Positions 30,301 to 40,900 of a DNA stretch of 64,000 bases are shown here, piece after piece. Position 1 is the first letter of the stretch, and the number at the start of each line of letters is the position of its first letter. Under the pieces are notes generated by a model. That model did no database searches. It was not told the DNA's origin and saw nothing but the letters and a program-made list of their open reading frames with translations. A program made the position numbers and the translations under genes. Origin of the DNA: Streptomyces rubrogriseus (lineage in GTDB: Bacteria > Actinomycetota > Actinomycetes > Streptomycetales > Streptomycetaceae); contig NZ_CP116256.1 of NCBI RefSeq assembly GCF_027947575.1, positions 1,488,001 to 1,552,000 of the forward strand, in the 5' to 3' direction.

Positions 30301-33001
30301 CGGCGGAGGGTGGTGAGGGTGTGGATGGGGGTGTTGTGGTGGTGGGCGGTGTTTTCGATGTGGTGGGTGAGGACGGGGTGGGGGGAGGGTTCGAGGTAGG
30401 TGGTGTGTCCGTCGTTGAGGAGTTGGGTGATGGTGGGGTGGAAGGCGACGGGTTGGCGGGCGTTGTTGTACCAGTGGTGGGGGTGAGGTTGGTGCCGGGG
30501 GTGGGGTGGGTGGTGGTGGTGGAGTAGAGGGGGTGTGGGTGGGTTGGGGGGTGAGGTGGTTGAGGTCGTTGAGGATGTGGTGTTTGAGGGGTTCGAGGGC
30601 GGGGCTGTGGCTGGGGACGGTGGCGGGGATGAGGTGGGCGCGGGTTCCTTGTTGGCGGAGGGTGTTGATGAGGGTGTGGAGTTGGTGGGTGGGGCCGGCG
30701 ATGTTGGTGGTGGTGGGGCTGTTGGTGCCGGCGATGTGGAGGTTGGGGTGGTGGGTGAGGTGGGGGGTGAGTTGTTGGGGGGTGGCTTCGATGGTGGCGA
30801 TGGCGCCGTGGCCGGTGAGGTGGGTGTGGAAGAGGTGGGAGCGGGTGGTGATGATGTGGGCTGCTTGTTGGAGGGTGAGGGCGCCGGCGAGGTGGGCGGC
30901 GGTGATTTCGCCTTGGGAGTGGCCGGTGTAGGCGTGGGGGGTGAGGCCGTGGGTGTGCCAGGTTTGGGCGAGTGCGGTGTTGATGGTGAAGAGGAGGGGT
31001 TGGAGGAGGTCGATGCGTTGGAGGAGTTCGGGTTGGTGGGTGGTGTTGCGGAGGGTTTGTTCGAGGTCGAAGGGGAGGTGGGGTTGGAGGGTGTGGGTGA
31101 TGGTGTGGAAGTGGTGGGCGTAGGGGGGGTAGTGGTCGAGGAGGTCGAGGGTCATGCCGGGCCATTGGCTGCCTTGTCCGGGGAGGACGAAGACGAGGGG
31201 GCCGGGGGTTGGTGGGTGGTGTGTTGGGTGAGGTTGGGGTGGGGTTGGTCGTTGGTGAGGGCGGTGAGGGTGGTGAGGAGTTCGTGGTGGGTGGTGGCGA
31301 TGATGGCGGCGCGGTGGGGGTGGTGGGTGCGTTCGGTTGCGAGGGTGCGGGCGATGGCGGGGAGGGGGTGTGGGGGTGTTGGGTGAGGTGGTGGTGGAGG
31401 CGTTGGGCTTGGGCGTGTAGGGCGGGTTCGGTTCTGGCGGAGAGGAGGAAGGGGAGGGGGGTGGGTGTTTCGGTGGGTGTGGGGGTGGTGGGCCGGTCGG
31501 CCACCCGCAACACCCCGGCGGCTCCGGTGGTCTCCGCGTCGACCGTCGATCCGCCCGTGTCCGCCGGTGCGGTGGATGCGGGCGCGGCCGCCTGCTCCGG
31601 TTCGGGGGTGTGTTCGGGTGCTTCTTCGATGATGGCGTGGGCGTTGGTGCCGCTGACGCCGAAGGCGGAGATGCCGGCGCGGCGGGGGCGGTCGGGGCGT
31701 GCGGGCCAGGGGTGTGTTTCGGTGAGCAGGCGGACGTGGCCGCTGTCCCAGTCGACCATCGGGGTGGGTTCGTCGACGTGCAGGGTCTTGGGGAGCTGCT
31801 CGTGCCGCAGGGCCTGCACCATCTTGATCACCCCGGCCACTCCCGCCGCGGGACCGGTGTGGCCGAGGTTGGATTTGACGGAGCCGAGCCAGAGGGGTTG
31901 ACCGTCGGGTCGGTTCTGGCCGTAGGTGGCCAGGAGGGCCTGGGCTTCGATGGGGTCGCCGAGGCGGGTGCCGGTGCCGTGGGCTTCGACGGCGTCGATG
32001 TCGGCGGGGGTGAGGCGGGCGTTGGCGAGGGCCTGGCGGATGACGCGTTGCTGGGAGGGTCCGTTGGGTGCGGTGAGTCCGTTGCTGGCGCCGTCCTGGT
32101 TGACGGCGGTGCCGCGGACGACGGCCAGGACGCGGTGTCCGTTGCGGCGGGCGTCGCTCAGACGCTCCAGGACCAGCATGCCGGCCCCCTCGCCCCAGGC
32201 GGTGCCGTCGGCGGCCCCCGCGAACGCCTTCACCCGCGCGTCCGGGGCGAGTCCGCGCTGGCGGCTGAAGTCCACGAACGCCGACGCCGACCCCAGCACG
32301 GTGACTCCGCCGGCCAGGGCCAGGGAGCAGTCGCCGTCGCGCAGGGCCTGGCAGGCCAGGTGCAGGGAGACCAGGGAGGAGGAGCAGGCGGTGTCCACCG
32401 AGACCGCCGGGCCCTCCAGCCCCAGCACGTAGGAGATGCGCCCGGACGCCACGCTCGGCGCGACACCGGTCAGCCGGTGCGCCTCGACGTCCTCGGCGGC
32501 CCGGCCGAGATGCGCGGCGTAGTCGCTCGTACTGAGGCCGGTGTAGACGCCGGTGCGGGTGCCGTGGAGTGCGGCGGGCGGGATGCCGGCGTGTTCGAGC
32601 GCTTCCCAGGAGGTCTCCAGCAGCAGCCGCTGCTGGGGGTCCATGGCCAGGGCCTCGCGGGGCGAGACACCGAAGAAGTCGGCGTCGAAGTCGGCCGCGT
32701 CGTAGAGGAAGGCGCCTTCGCGGACGTACGAGGTGCCGGGGTGGTCGGGGTCGGGGTGGTAGAGGCCGTCGAGGTCCCAGCCGCGGTCGGTGGGGAAGGA
32801 ACCGACCACGTCGGCGCCGGAGTCCACCAGGGACCACAGGTCCTCGGGCGAGGTGACGGCACCGGCGTAGCGGCAGCCCATGCCGACGACGGCGATCGGC
32901 TCGTGCCGCACCTCGTCGGCCTCGCGCAGGCGGCGGCGGGTCTCGGCCAGGTCCACCGTGACCCGCTTGAGGTAGTCGCGAAGCTTGCTCTCGTCAGACA
33001 T
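27359..33001 (-). CDS. Type I PKS C: KS-AT-KR(inactive)-ACP-TE, reading frame damaged in the AT
   Basis: 1880 residues as deposited. Docking helices ([20 protein letters not shown]) precede a KS with Cys206. The AT core lies in another frame between about 31368 and 30211: GPLVF-type start, [14 protein letters not shown] and VPSH (TVPSHSPAL). The GHSQGEI and VPSH signatures fit a C2-branched extender of uncertain identity. The KR is dead: the nucleotide loop reads [10 protein letters not shown] instead of GGTGxxG, the LDD motif is ELLEE, and the catalytic Tyr is Phe (GAFAAAN). The ACP has GMDSL. The C-terminal thioesterase has GYSSGG (Ser1732) and DHFSVMED. The frame happens to stay open across the damage, so automatic annotation would give one protein with a nonsense AT. 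Last module of line E-D-C; TE releases the chain. Confidence 0.9.
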   Translation of the reverse strand: MSDESKLRDYLKRVTVDLAETRRRLREADEVRHEPIAVVGMGCRYAGAVTSPEDLWSLVDSGADVVGSFPTDRGWDLDGLYHPDPDHPGTSYVREGAFLYDAADFDADFFGVSPREALAMDPQQRLLLETSWEALEHAGIPPAALHGTRTGVYTGLSTSDYAAHLGRAAEDVEAHRLTGVAPSVASGRISYVLGLEGPAVSVDTACSSSLVSLHLACQALRDGDCSLALAGGVTVLGSASAFVDFSRQRGLAPDARVKAFAGAADGTAWGEGAGMLVLERLSDARRNGHRVLAVVRGTAVNQDGASNGLTAPNGPSQQRVIRQALANARLTPADIDAVEAHGTGTRLGDPIEAQALLATYGQNRPDGQPLWLGSVKSNLGHTGPAAGVAGVIKMVQALRHEQLPKTLHVDEPTPMVDWDSGHVRLLTETHPWPARPDRPRRAGISAFGVSGTNAHAIIEEAPEHTPEPEQAAAPASTAPADTGGSTVDAETTGAAGVLRVADRPTTPTPTETPTPLPFLLSARTEPALHAQAQRLHHHLTQHPHTPSPPSPAPSQPNAPTTPTAPPSSPPPTTNSSPPSPPSPTTNPTPTSPNTPPTNPRPPRLRPPRTRQPMARHDPRPPRPLPPLRPPLPHHHPHPPTPPPLRPRTNPPQHHPPTRTPPTHRPPPTPPLHHQHRTRPNLAHPRPHPPRLHRPLPRRNHRRPPRRRPHPPTSSPHHHHPLPPLPHPPHRPRRHRHHRSHPPTTHPPPHPPPQPPHRRHQQPHHHQHRRPHPPTPHPHQHPPPTRNPRPPHPRHRPQPQPRPRTPQTPHPQRPQPPHPPTHPHPLYSTTTTHPTPGTNLTPTTGTTTPANPSPSTPPSPNSSTTDTPPTSNPPPTPSSPTTSKTPPTTTTPPSTPSPPSAATPTDPTNSSPTSPTPGPTATPSPSPPPSPHPHHPLPTYPFQHHPYWITAAAQQERPAVPEGAADAPLWRAVDSGDVTELASVLPAPDAALREVLPALASWRERARRRARIDSWRYAAAWHSVSVPPAAAASGDWLVVAADRRATEDATEAAVLEVLGQWASRVVRVPADPDRRVLAERLREAAAGLEPVGVLSLSLGPEPDAPGALALIQAHDDAGLTAPLWLLTSGAVTTSDSDPLTAPAAARIWGTGRVAALEHPGTWGGLIDLPGDAAPDRGLLRTWLPRALTLTGEDQLAVRRAGLLACRLTHAPVRDTAVTPWQPSGTVLITGADHPTAAPLARRLVREGARRLLLVVPPQADPAAATVLAAEVASLGAEAEVEPCDLGDRAAVARLLDGTPPAAPLDSVFHVAELLEEGPLATFPAERFQQVLEAKAGTAQVLHEATLDRGLSAFVLFSSFSATLGGGVGLGAFAAANAHLDALAAHRRSLGLPATSVGWGGWANEGSTDAEREFERSRRERLAQRGLPALDPDLALDALLECVSLPEGALVMVDVDWERYLPRLTAARPNALFDALPQARALVTGPERAPGAGVAASAATRLPDLAGLAPEQRRDLLLAAVRAECAAVLGHPSGDAVAAERAFLELGMDSLTTLELRNRLGAATGLRLAPDVVLRGRTPEGLAALLADEVTGPGGGAETPSSPPTLYGSMLRAAVDRGRVPQFVELLADTADFRSSFRTPEPDVLPEPVELVRGTGEGPGIFCFPTVLASSGPVQYARLAAALPGEHSVTAFALPGYQDDGMRLPADLGALVEAAATAVRDRSAGAPAVLLGYSSGGLLAQAVAERLEDWGVHPAALVLIDSQVLGDGLLDRLGAELMAGMTARLGGAATRLDDVRLTAMGRYLRLLADYTPGAVKAPTLLGVAGSPVPGWTPEHRWQASWPRPHERVDLPGDHFSVMEDHAEPTASAVATWLGHVLSEGER
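30157..31519 (-). repeat. AT-coding repeat, copy 1 (PKS C)
   Basis: 1363 bp, matching 40665-42031 (1367 bp). By eye the two copies differ only by indels at five places: three GCCGGC sites and two G-runs. The coding strand is strikingly poor in G and rich in C/A, so the protein is rich in His, Thr and Pro (for example [15 protein letters not shown]). Frame breaks lie at G-runs 31364-31368, 31204-31208, 30529-30533 and 30211-30216, and at about 30476. Confidence 0.92.
31609..32225 (-). repeat. KS-coding repeat shared by PKS C, D and E
   Basis: The C-terminal half of the KS is almost identical at 31609-32225, 36476-37110 and 42069-42661. PKS C and D also share the N-terminal KS stretches. Copy C differs in having GPAAGVAG where D and E have QAAAGVAG. 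Confidence 0.85.
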
Positions 33002-33025
33002 GTGTTCCTCCGCTGCGGCCGCGGG

Positions 33026-36000
33026 CTAGAGCGTGCCGAGCTCGTTGTCGATGTAGTCGAAGATGTCCTCGTCACTGGCGGACAGCAGTCGTTCGGAGGC
33101 TCCCGACCCGGTGCCGTCCGCGCCGTCGGGCTCCTCGGCCGTCAGCTCCGCCAGCGCGGCACGCAGCTCCGCGGCGAGGTCCTGGCGCAGTTCCGCGGTG
33201 TCGGCGGAGCGGACCGCGGCACGCAGTCGGCCGAGCCCGGCCGACACGGACTCCTCCGCCGTGGCGGGGGCCAGCCGGTCCCGGAGATAGGACGCGATGG
33301 CCTCCGGGGTGGGGTGGTCGAAGGCCAGGGTCGCCGGCAGCCGCAGTCCGGTGACGGCATGCAGCCGGTTGCGCAGCGTCACGACGGCGAGGGAGTCGAA
33401 GCCGAGCTGCTTCAACGCCCGCCGGGGGTCGACGTCCTCGGGGCCCGCGTGGCCGAGCACGGCGGCGGCCTCGGCGGCGACCACCCTCACCAGGTGCCGT
33501 TCCCGATCGGCCGCCGACAGCCCGCTCAGCGCCTCGGCCAGGTCGGTGCCGGCGGTGGCCGAGGCCGGTCCCGCCGCGGTGGGCCGGGCCTCGGTCAGCG
33601 CGGTGAACAGCCGACCGGGACGCACGGCGGTCACCGTCGGGGCGAACCGCTCCCAGTCGACGTCCGCCACGACGAGCGCGGTCGTACGACCGCCGAGCGC
33701 GTCGCCGAGGAGGTCCAGGGCCTGCTCGGGCTCCAGCCGGGACAGCCCGTGCAGGCTCAGCCGTTCGTCACGTGCCCGAGCGTCGGTGTCGTCTCCCTCG
33801 ACCGGCCCCCAGACGATCGCGGTGCCCGGCAGCCCGACTCCGTCGCGGTGCGCGGCCAGCGCCTCCAGCGTGGCCCCCGCGGCGGCGGCGACCGCCTGGG
33901 CGGCGCCACCCCACACACCCGCGGTCGTGGACATCACCACGAAGTCCGAGAGCTGCGGATGGGCGTCCTCCGCCAGCACCCGGTGAAGCACGAAGGCACC
34001 ACTGGTGGCGGACTCCAGGGCGGCCGCGAAGGCCTCCGGCTCGGTGTCGGCCAGCGCCGTCTGCGGCAGGGGCCCGGCGGTGTGCACCACCGCCGACAGC
34101 GGAGCCGCCTCCGGCAGGTCCGCGAGCAGGGCGCGCAGCGCCCCGGCGTCGTGGCCGTCCCAGGCGGCGACGACGGCCGTGGCGCCGAGCCCGTCCACCT
34201 CCCGCGCCAGCTCGGCGGACGACTCCGGGGCCGCGCCGGGGTCGGTGAGCAGCAGCAGCGGCGTGCTCGCGCGGGCCAGCCGCAGGGCCAGCCGTCGGCC
34301 CACCGCGGTGGTGGCACCGGTGACCAGGACGGTTCCGTCCCCCAGCGACCGGTCGGACCGGGCGGGCCCGGTGACCCGTACCAGACGGCAGCCGAGCAGA
34401 CCACCGGCCCGCACGGCGATCTGGTCCTCTTCCGGGACCGTCAACGCCTGCGGCAGGAGCGCCCGTTCACGCGCGCCGAGGACCGCGGGCAGATCGATCA
34501 CGCCGCCGAACCCCTGCGGGTTCTCCAGCGCGGCGGTCCGCGCCAGGCCCCACACGGCGGCCTGCTCCGGGTGGTGCAGCGGCTCGGTGCCGCCGGTGCG
34601 CACGGCGCTCCGGGTGAGCAGCCACAGCGGGGCGTCGAGCCCGCCGTCGGCGTGGGAGCGGATCAGGGAGAGCGTGGCGGTCGCGCCCGAAGCCGCCGTG
34701 TCGAGCGCGAGGAGTGAGAGCACCCCCGCGACCTCACGGCCGGCCGCGGCCTCGCGCAGGTCGGCGTCGGCCCGTACGGCGACGACGTCGGCCCCGGCCT
34801 GCCGCAGCGCGTCCAGCACCTCGTCGCCGGTCTCCGAGGGGCCGGAGGCGGGGACCACGGCCAGCCAGAGCCCACGCAGACGGCCGGGTGCGGAGGTCAG
34901 GGGCTGCCAGTCGAGCCGGTAGCGCCAGGACTCGGCCCGGGTGCGCCGGTCCCGGCTCCGCCGCCAGTCCGCGAGGACGGGCAGTACGGCGCCCACGGCG
35001 TCCTGTTCCGCGGTGCCGAGCAACTCCGCGAGGCCGGCGGGGTCGCCGTCCGCCACCAGGTCCCAGAAGGCCCCGTCGTCCGCCGCGTCGGCGGTCCGCG
35101 TCGTCTCCTCGGCGTCGAGCCAGAAGCGCTTGTGCTGGAAGGCGTAACCGGGCAGTTCCGCGCCCGGGCCGGTGCCCGGGAAGAAGGCCCGCCACTCGAC
35201 GGCCCGTCCGGCGGCCCACACCTCGCCCACGGAGAGCAGGAACCGGTCCCAGCCGTCCTCCCCGCGCCGCAGTGAACCGACGGCCACCGCTTCGGCCCCG
35301 GCGTCCTCGGCGATCTCCGCGACGCCCAGCGACAGCACCGGGTGCGGTCCGGCCTCGACGAAGGTGGCGAAGCCGGCGTCCAGCAGGGCCCGCGCCGCCA
35401 GGTCGAAGCGGACCGGCCGACGCAGATTGAGATACCAGTACTCGGCGTCCAGGGAGGCATCCGCGTCCAGCGGGCCACCGGTGACGGTGGAGTAGAAGGG
35501 GATCTCGGGCCGCCCCGGAGCGACCGGGGCTAAGGCGCTCAGCAACTCCTCCCGCGCGGCCTCGACGTACGGGGAGTGCCCCGCCTGGGCCGCCTTGAGC
35601 AGCCGCGCCCTGATGCCCTCCGCCTCGCACTCGGCGAGCAGCTCCGCACAGTCCTCCGCCGGACCGGAGACCACGATCGAGGTCAGCCCGTTGACCACGG
35701 AGACCGACAGCCGCCCCGACCACTTGGTCAACCGCTTCTCGAGCAGGTCGAGCGGCATCGACACCGACAGCATGCCGCCGGTCGGCAGGGTGGGGATCAC
35801 CCGGGAGCGGGCGGTGACCACACGGGCGCCGTCCGCCAGCGACAGCGCGCCGCTGACGCACGCCGCGGCGACCTCGCCCTGGGAGTGCCCCACCACCGCG
35901 TCGGGCTCGACACCGAAGGACCGCCACAGTTCGGCCAGCGACACCATCACGGCCCACAGGACCGGTTGCACGTACTCGACCCGCTCCAGCAACTCGGCGT

Positions 36001-37885
36001 CCAGCAGCACGGCGGCGGGTGACCAGTCCAGGTACGGGGCGAGTGCGTCGGCGCACTCCTGGAAGCGGTCGCGGAAGACCTCCGAGGACTCCAGCAGACC
36101 AGCCCCCATGCCGGCCCACTGCGCCCCGTGCCCGGGGAAGACGAACACGGTCCGCCCGCGCTCGCCGGCCACGCCGCGCACCACCTGCGGCGACGGCTCG
36201 CCGGCCCGCAGGGCGGCGAGCCCGGAAAGCACCTCCTCGCGGTGTGCGCCGACCACGATCGCACGGTGCTCCAGCTCGGCCCGTCCGACCGCCAGCGTGC
36301 GGCCGACCGCCGGGAGGGGCAGGTCCGGGTCGGCTTCGAGGGCGTCGTGCAGGCGGCCGGCCTGGTCGCGCAGCGCGGCCGCGCTCCGGGCCGACACCAG
36401 CAGCGGCACCGCACCGCCGTGCAGCGTGTCCGGGAGGGACTCGGACTCGGCCGGTGCCTGGGAGTCCGCCTGCTCCGGTTCGGGGGTGTGCTCGGGTGCT
36501 TCTTCGATGATGGCGTGGGCGTTGGTGCCGCTGACGCCGAAGGCGGAGATGCCGGCGCGGCGGGGGCGGTCGGGGCGTGCGGGCCAGGGGTGTGCTTCGG
36601 TGAGCAGGCGGACGTGGCCGCTGTCCCAGTCGACCATCGGGGTGGGTTCGTCGACGTGCAGGGTCTTGGGGAGCTGCTCGTGCCGCAGGGCCTGCACCAT
36701 TTTGATGAGGCCGGCGACGCCGGCGGCTGCCTGGGTGTGGCCGAGGTTGGATTTGACGGAGCCGAGCCAGAGGGGTTGACCGTCGGGTCGGTTCTGGCCG
36801 TAGGTGGCCAGGAGGGCCTGGGCTTCGATGGGGTCGCCGAGGCGGGTGCCGGTGCCGTGGGCTTCGACGACGTCGATGTCGGCCGGGGTGAGGCGGGCGT
36901 TGGCGAGTGCCTGGCGGATGACGCGTTGCTGGGAGGGTCCGTTGGGCGCGGTGAGTCCGCTGCTGGCGCCGTCCTGGTTGACGGCGGTGCCGCGGACGAC
37001 GGCCAGGACGCGGTGTCCGTTGCGGCGGGCGTCGCTCAGACGCTCCAGGACCAGCATGCCGGCCCCCTCGCCCCAGGCGGTGCCGTCGGCGGCCCCCGCG
37101 AACGCCTTCACCCGGCCGTTCTGCGCCAGGGCCCGCTGCCGGCTGTGCTCGACGAAGACGAACGGCGAGGCCAGCACCGCCACTCCGCCGGCCAGGGCCA
37201 GGGAGCAGTCGCCGTCGCGCAGGGCCTGGCAGGCCAGGTGCAGGGAGACCAGGGAGGAGGAGCAGGCGGTGTCCACCGAGACCGCCGGGCCCTCCAGCCC
37301 CAGCACGTAGGAGATGCGCCCGGACGCCACGCTGCCGTGGCTGCCGGTGGTCAGATAGCCCTGGAGGTCGTCGGCGACCTCGGGCAGCCGGCTGATGTAG
37401 TCGTGGTACATCACGCCCGTGTAGACGCCGGTGCGGGTGCCGCGCAGCGCGGTGGGGGCGATGCCGGCGTGTTCGAGCGCTTCCCAGGAGGTCTCCAGCA
37501 GCAGCCGCTGCTGGGGGTCCATGGCCAGGGCCTCGCGGGGCGAGACACCGAAGAAGTCGGCGTCGAAGTCGGCCACGTCGTAGAGGAAGGCACCTTCGCG
37601 GACGTACGAGGTGCCGGAATGGTCGGGGTCGGGGTGGTAGAGGCCCTCCACGTCCCAGCCGCGGTCGGCGGGGAAGGAACCGACCACGTCGGCGCCGGAG
37701 TCCACCAGGGACCACAGGTCCTCGGGCGAGGTGACGGCACCCGGGTAGCGGCAGCCCATCCCCACGACGGCGATCGGCTCGGCCGAGGCGGCGAGCAACT
37801 CCTGGTTCTGCCGCCGCAGCCGGGCGGACTCCTTCAGTGCGTCACGCAGTGCCTCGACGACGGCTTCCGGCGGTGTGTTCGCCAT
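33026..37885 (-). CDS. Type I PKS D: KS-AT(ethylmalonyl type)-KR(inactive)-ACP
   Basis: 1619 residues from ATG 37885 (GGGAG upstream; the open frame runs further but is a shadow). Docking helices at the N-terminus ([19 protein letters not shown]). KS Cys208. AT with RVEYVQP, GHSQGE (Ser668) and QAGH (767-770); XAGH at this position is the known ethylmalonyl-CoA signature. The KR is inactive: [12 protein letters not shown] loop, HTAGPLPQT in place of LDD, and the Tyr region reads QAVAAAAG with no Tyr. ACP Ser in GFDSL. The C-terminus ends with an acidic docking segment ([16 protein letters not shown]). It is the second extension module of line E-D-C and would leave a beta-keto group next to an ethyl branch. 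Ethylmalonyl-CoA is the product of the CCR enzymes encoded upstream. Confidence 0.92.
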   Translation of the reverse strand: MANTPPEAVVEALRDALKESARLRRQNQELLAASAEPIAVVGMGCRYPGAVTSPEDLWSLVDSGADVVGSFPADRGWDVEGLYHPDPDHSGTSYVREGAFLYDVADFDADFFGVSPREALAMDPQQRLLLETSWEALEHAGIAPTALRGTRTGVYTGVMYHDYISRLPEVADDLQGYLTTGSHGSVASGRISYVLGLEGPAVSVDTACSSSLVSLHLACQALRDGDCSLALAGGVAVLASPFVFVEHSRQRALAQNGRVKAFAGAADGTAWGEGAGMLVLERLSDARRNGHRVLAVVRGTAVNQDGASSGLTAPNGPSQQRVIRQALANARLTPADIDVVEAHGTGTRLGDPIEAQALLATYGQNRPDGQPLWLGSVKSNLGHTQAAAGVAGLIKMVQALRHEQLPKTLHVDEPTPMVDWDSGHVRLLTEAHPWPARPDRPRRAGISAFGVSGTNAHAIIEEAPEHTPEPEQADSQAPAESESLPDTLHGGAVPLLVSARSAAALRDQAGRLHDALEADPDLPLPAVGRTLAVGRAELEHRAIVVGAHREEVLSGLAALRAGEPSPQVVRGVAGERGRTVFVFPGHGAQWAGMGAGLLESSEVFRDRFQECADALAPYLDWSPAAVLLDAELLERVEYVQPVLWAVMVSLAELWRSFGVEPDAVVGHSQGEVAAACVSGALSLADGARVVTARSRVIPTLPTGGMLSVSMPLDLLEKRLTKWSGRLSVSVVNGLTSIVVSGPAEDCAELLAECEAEGIRARLLKAAQAGHSPYVEAAREELLSALAPVAPGRPEIPFYSTVTGGPLDADASLDAEYWYLNLRRPVRFDLAARALLDAGFATFVEAGPHPVLSLGVAEIAEDAGAEAVAVGSLRRGEDGWDRFLLSVGEVWAAGRAVEWRAFFPGTGPGAELPGYAFQHKRFWLDAEETTRTADAADDGAFWDLVADGDPAGLAELLGTAEQDAVGAVLPVLADWRRSRDRRTRAESWRYRLDWQPLTSAPGRLRGLWLAVVPASGPSETGDEVLDALRQAGADVVAVRADADLREAAAGREVAGVLSLLALDTAASGATATLSLIRSHADGGLDAPLWLLTRSAVRTGGTEPLHHPEQAAVWGLARTAALENPQGFGGVIDLPAVLGARERALLPQALTVPEEDQIAVRAGGLLGCRLVRVTGPARSDRSLGDGTVLVTGATTAVGRRLALRLARASTPLLLLTDPGAAPESSAELAREVDGLGATAVVAAWDGHDAGALRALLADLPEAAPLSAVVHTAGPLPQTALADTEPEAFAAALESATSGAFVLHRVLAEDAHPQLSDFVVMSTTAGVWGGAAQAVAAAAGATLEALAAHRDGVGLPGTAIVWGPVEGDDTDARARDERLSLHGLSRLEPEQALDLLGDALGGRTTALVVADVDWERFAPTVTAVRPGRLFTALTEARPTAAGPASATAGTDLAEALSGLSAADRERHLVRVVAAEAAAVLGHAGPEDVDPRRALKQLGFDSLAVVTLRNRLHAVTGLRLPATLAFDHPTPEAIASYLRDRLAPATAEESVSAGLGRLRAAVRSADTAELRQDLAAELRAALAELTAEEPDGADGTGSGASERLLSASDEDIFDYIDNELGTL
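36476..37110 (-). repeat. KS-coding repeat (PKS D copy)
   Basis: Second of the three near-identical KS stretches in the minus-strand PKS genes. It covers [19 protein letters not shown] and the KS C-terminus up to [12 protein letters not shown]. Confidence 0.85.
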
Positions 37886-37914
37886 GTCTCCCACTTCTCT
37901 GGCTGTCGGGTTCT

Positions 37915-40900
37915 CTAGTTGTCGAGGCCCTCGCGGGCCAGGCGGACCAGCTCCGCGACGTCCATGTCGTCGATCTGGTCGAGGTCGGCCTCCGCGGATC
38001 CGGCGGCGTCCGCTTCCTCGGGAACCGGGCCCGGCTCGGGCGCGGGGCTCTGCTCGGGGAAGAGCTGCGAGCCGAGCAGCTCCGCCAGCGCCTCCGGCGA
38101 CGGGTGGTCGAAGACGAGGGTGGCCGGGAGCCGGAGACCGGTGCGGCGGCTCAGGCGGTTGCGCAGCTCCACCGAGGTGAGTGAGGTGAAGCCCAGGTCC
38201 TTGAACCCGCGACGCACGTCGACGGCCTGCGGCGAGGCGTGGTCGAGGACCGTCGCGGCCTCCGCCCGCACCAGCGCCAGCAGTTCCTTCAGCCGGTCCG
38301 CCGGACTCAGCGGTGCCAGCCGCTCGGCCAGGGTGGCCGGGGCGGCGGAGACCGCCGCCGTCGTCCCCGAGGCCGCCGCCGGCAGGGCCCGGCCGCGCAC
38401 CAGTCGGCGCAGCACGGGCGGTACGTCGGCACCCCGGGCGCGCAGTGCCGCGGCGTCCAGCCGCGCCACCACCAGCTGGGGCTCGTCCACCTGGAGGGCC
38501 GCGTCGAACAGCTCCACGCCCAGCCGGGGAGCGATCGCCGTCATACCGGTACTGCGGGCCAGCCGCGCCCGGTCCTCCTCGCTCAGAGCGGCCTCCATGC
38601 CACCCTCGGCCCACAGTCCCCAGTCCAGCGACACCGCGGGCAGACCCTGGGCCCTGCGATGCCGGGCCAGAGCGTCGAGGAACACGTTGGCGGCCGCGTA
38701 ATTGGCCTGGCCGGGCCCCCCGACCAGACCCTGCACGGAGGAGAACAGCACGAAGGCGGACAGCTCGTGGTCCCGGGTCAGCCGGTGGAGGTTCCACGCG
38801 GCGTCGGCCTTGGGGCGCAGTACGTCGTCCAGGCGCGACCCGTCCAGGCTCTCCAGCAGTCCGTCGGCGAGCACGCCGGCGGTGTGCACGACGCCGGTGA
38901 GCGGACGGTCGTCCGGGACTCCGGCCAGCAGCTCGGCCAGCGCCTCGGGATCGGCCGCGTCACAGGCCTCCACGGAGACCCGCGCGCCGAGCGCCTCCAA
39001 CTCGGCCCGCAGCGAGGCTGCTCCGGGTGCGTCCGCTCCCCGACGGCTGGTCAGGACGAAACTGCGGACGCCGTGCCGGGTGGCCAGGTGACGAGCCGTC
39101 AGTGCGCCCAGGGCGCCGGTGCCACCGGTGATCAGTACGGTGCCGTCCGGATCCCATCGCACGGACACCGACCCGTCCCGCGCGCCGCCCGCCCCGACCC
39201 GGGCCAGCCGCGGTGCCAGGAACTCGTCGTCTCTGACCGCCAGTTGGGGTTCCTGGGTCAGCAGTGCCCCGCCCAGTCCGCCGGGCAGCGGCCCTTCGCG
39301 GTCCAGGTCGAGCAGCGCGAACAGATCGGGATGCTCCGACTGGGCCGAGCGGACCAGCCCCCACAGCCCCGCGTGCGCGAGATCGGCGACGTCCGTGTCC
39401 CGGCCCGCCGCGACGGCGCCCCGGGTGACCACCACCAGCCGGGCGTCGGCCAGCCGCTCGTCGGCGAGCCAGGTCTGCGCGACCTCCAGCATCCGGCGGG
39501 CGGCCGCCCGGACCGCCGCGCCGTCCACCGGCTCGTCCGGCTCGCCGATCAGGGGGACGAACACCAGGTCGGGCCGTTCGCCCCCGTCCGCCACCGCCTT
39601 GCTCACGGCGGCCAGGTCCGGGTGCGCGGACACCGTGTGCCCGGCCCGGCCGGCGGCCCTGGCCAGCTCGGGCAGCTGCGGGCCCACCACCGCCCAGCGT
39701 TCCGCCGGTACCGCGGCGGGACGGGTGACGGGCGTCCAGTCCAGCCGGAACAGCGCGTCCTGCTCGGCGCCCCCGGCGGCGGCGAGCCGGTCCGCGGACA
39801 CCGGCCGCCGGGACAGGGAGGCGACGGTCGCCACCGGGTTGCCGTCGGTGTCCGTCACGTGCAGCGCCACCGCGTTCTCCCCGGCCCGCGAGATCCGGAC
39901 CCGGACCGCGGCCGCTCCGCCGGCGTGGAACCGGACGCCGGAGAAGACGAAGGGGAGCTGCGTCCGCCCGGTGCGCGGCAGCACACCCAGCTCCACTGCG
40001 TGCAGCGCCGCGTCCAGCAGGGCCGGGTGGAGCCCGAACCGGGCGGCGTCCTCGCCCAGGCCCTCGGGCAGGGCCAGTTCCGCGAAGACCTCCTCGCCCA
40101 GGCGCCACGCCTTGCGCAGGCCCTGGAAGGCAGGACCGTACGCGTATCCGCTGCGGGCCAGTTCCTCGTACCAGCCCTCCAGGGGCACGGCCTCGGCGCC
40201 CCGGGGCGGCCACTCGGCCGCATCGGCCGCCGGCTCCGGGTCGGCCGCCTCGGCCAGGGTGCCGCCTGCATGGCGCGTCCACGCCGTGTCCGGCGGCGCG
40301 TCGGCGGGGCGGGCGTACACGCCGACCGATCGCCTGCCGTCCTGGTCGGGCTCCTTCACGGCGACCTGTATGTGCACGCCGCCCTCGGCGGGCAGCACCA
40401 GCGGCGCCTCCAGCGCCAGCTCCTCCAGCAGGTCGCTCCCGGCCTGGCGGCCCGCGTGCAGCGCCAGTTCGACGAAGCCGGTGCCCGGGAACAGGGTGGT
40501 GCCGAGCGCGGCGTGGTCCGCCAGCCACGCGTCGGTGTCCTGACCGAGCCGACCGGTCACCACCAGCCCGTCACCACCGGCGAGCTGCAGGCTCGCGCCG
40601 AGCAACGCATGATCGGCGCCGGCGAGTCCCAGCCCGTCGGGCTCGGCACTCTGACGCGGGGGGCTGATCCAGTAGGGGTGGTGTTGGAAGGGGTAGGTGG
40701 GGAGGGGGTGGTGGGGGTGGGGGGAGGGTGGGGGTGAAGGTGATGGGGTGGCCGTGGGTCCAGGCGTGGGTGAGGTTGGTGAGGAGTTGGTGGGGTCCGT
40801 TGGTGTTGCGGCGGAGGGTGGTGAGGGTGTGGATGGGGGTGTTGTGGTGGTGGGCGGTGTTTTCGATGTGGTGGGTGAGGACGGGGTGGGGGGAGGGTTC

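Noticed and set aside
30157..31519. G-rich low-complexity DNA as a possible minisatellite or G-quadruplex locus
   Set aside because: The other strand encodes a continuous AT domain once the frame is corrected, so the G-richness is explained by coding sequence. Quadruplex potential remains but is not needed.
30189..31901. Gly/Val/Glu-rich plus-strand frames ([16 protein letters not shown])
   Set aside because: They are the antisense of the C-rich AT repeat. Repetitive GGVGVV patterns reflect strand skew, not a PE-PGRS-like or silk-like protein.
33026..37885. Active A- or C-type ketoreductase in PKS D
   Set aside because: The catalytic Tyr is missing and the nucleotide loop is altered, so reduction is not expected. 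A C2-type epimerase role cannot be excluded but has no support in the sequence.
37886..38797. N-terminal extension of PKS D up to 38797
   Set aside because: This part overlaps the KR/ACP end of PKS E and reads as RRG-rich shadow. ATG 37885 has a ribosome site and begins a classic docking helix.
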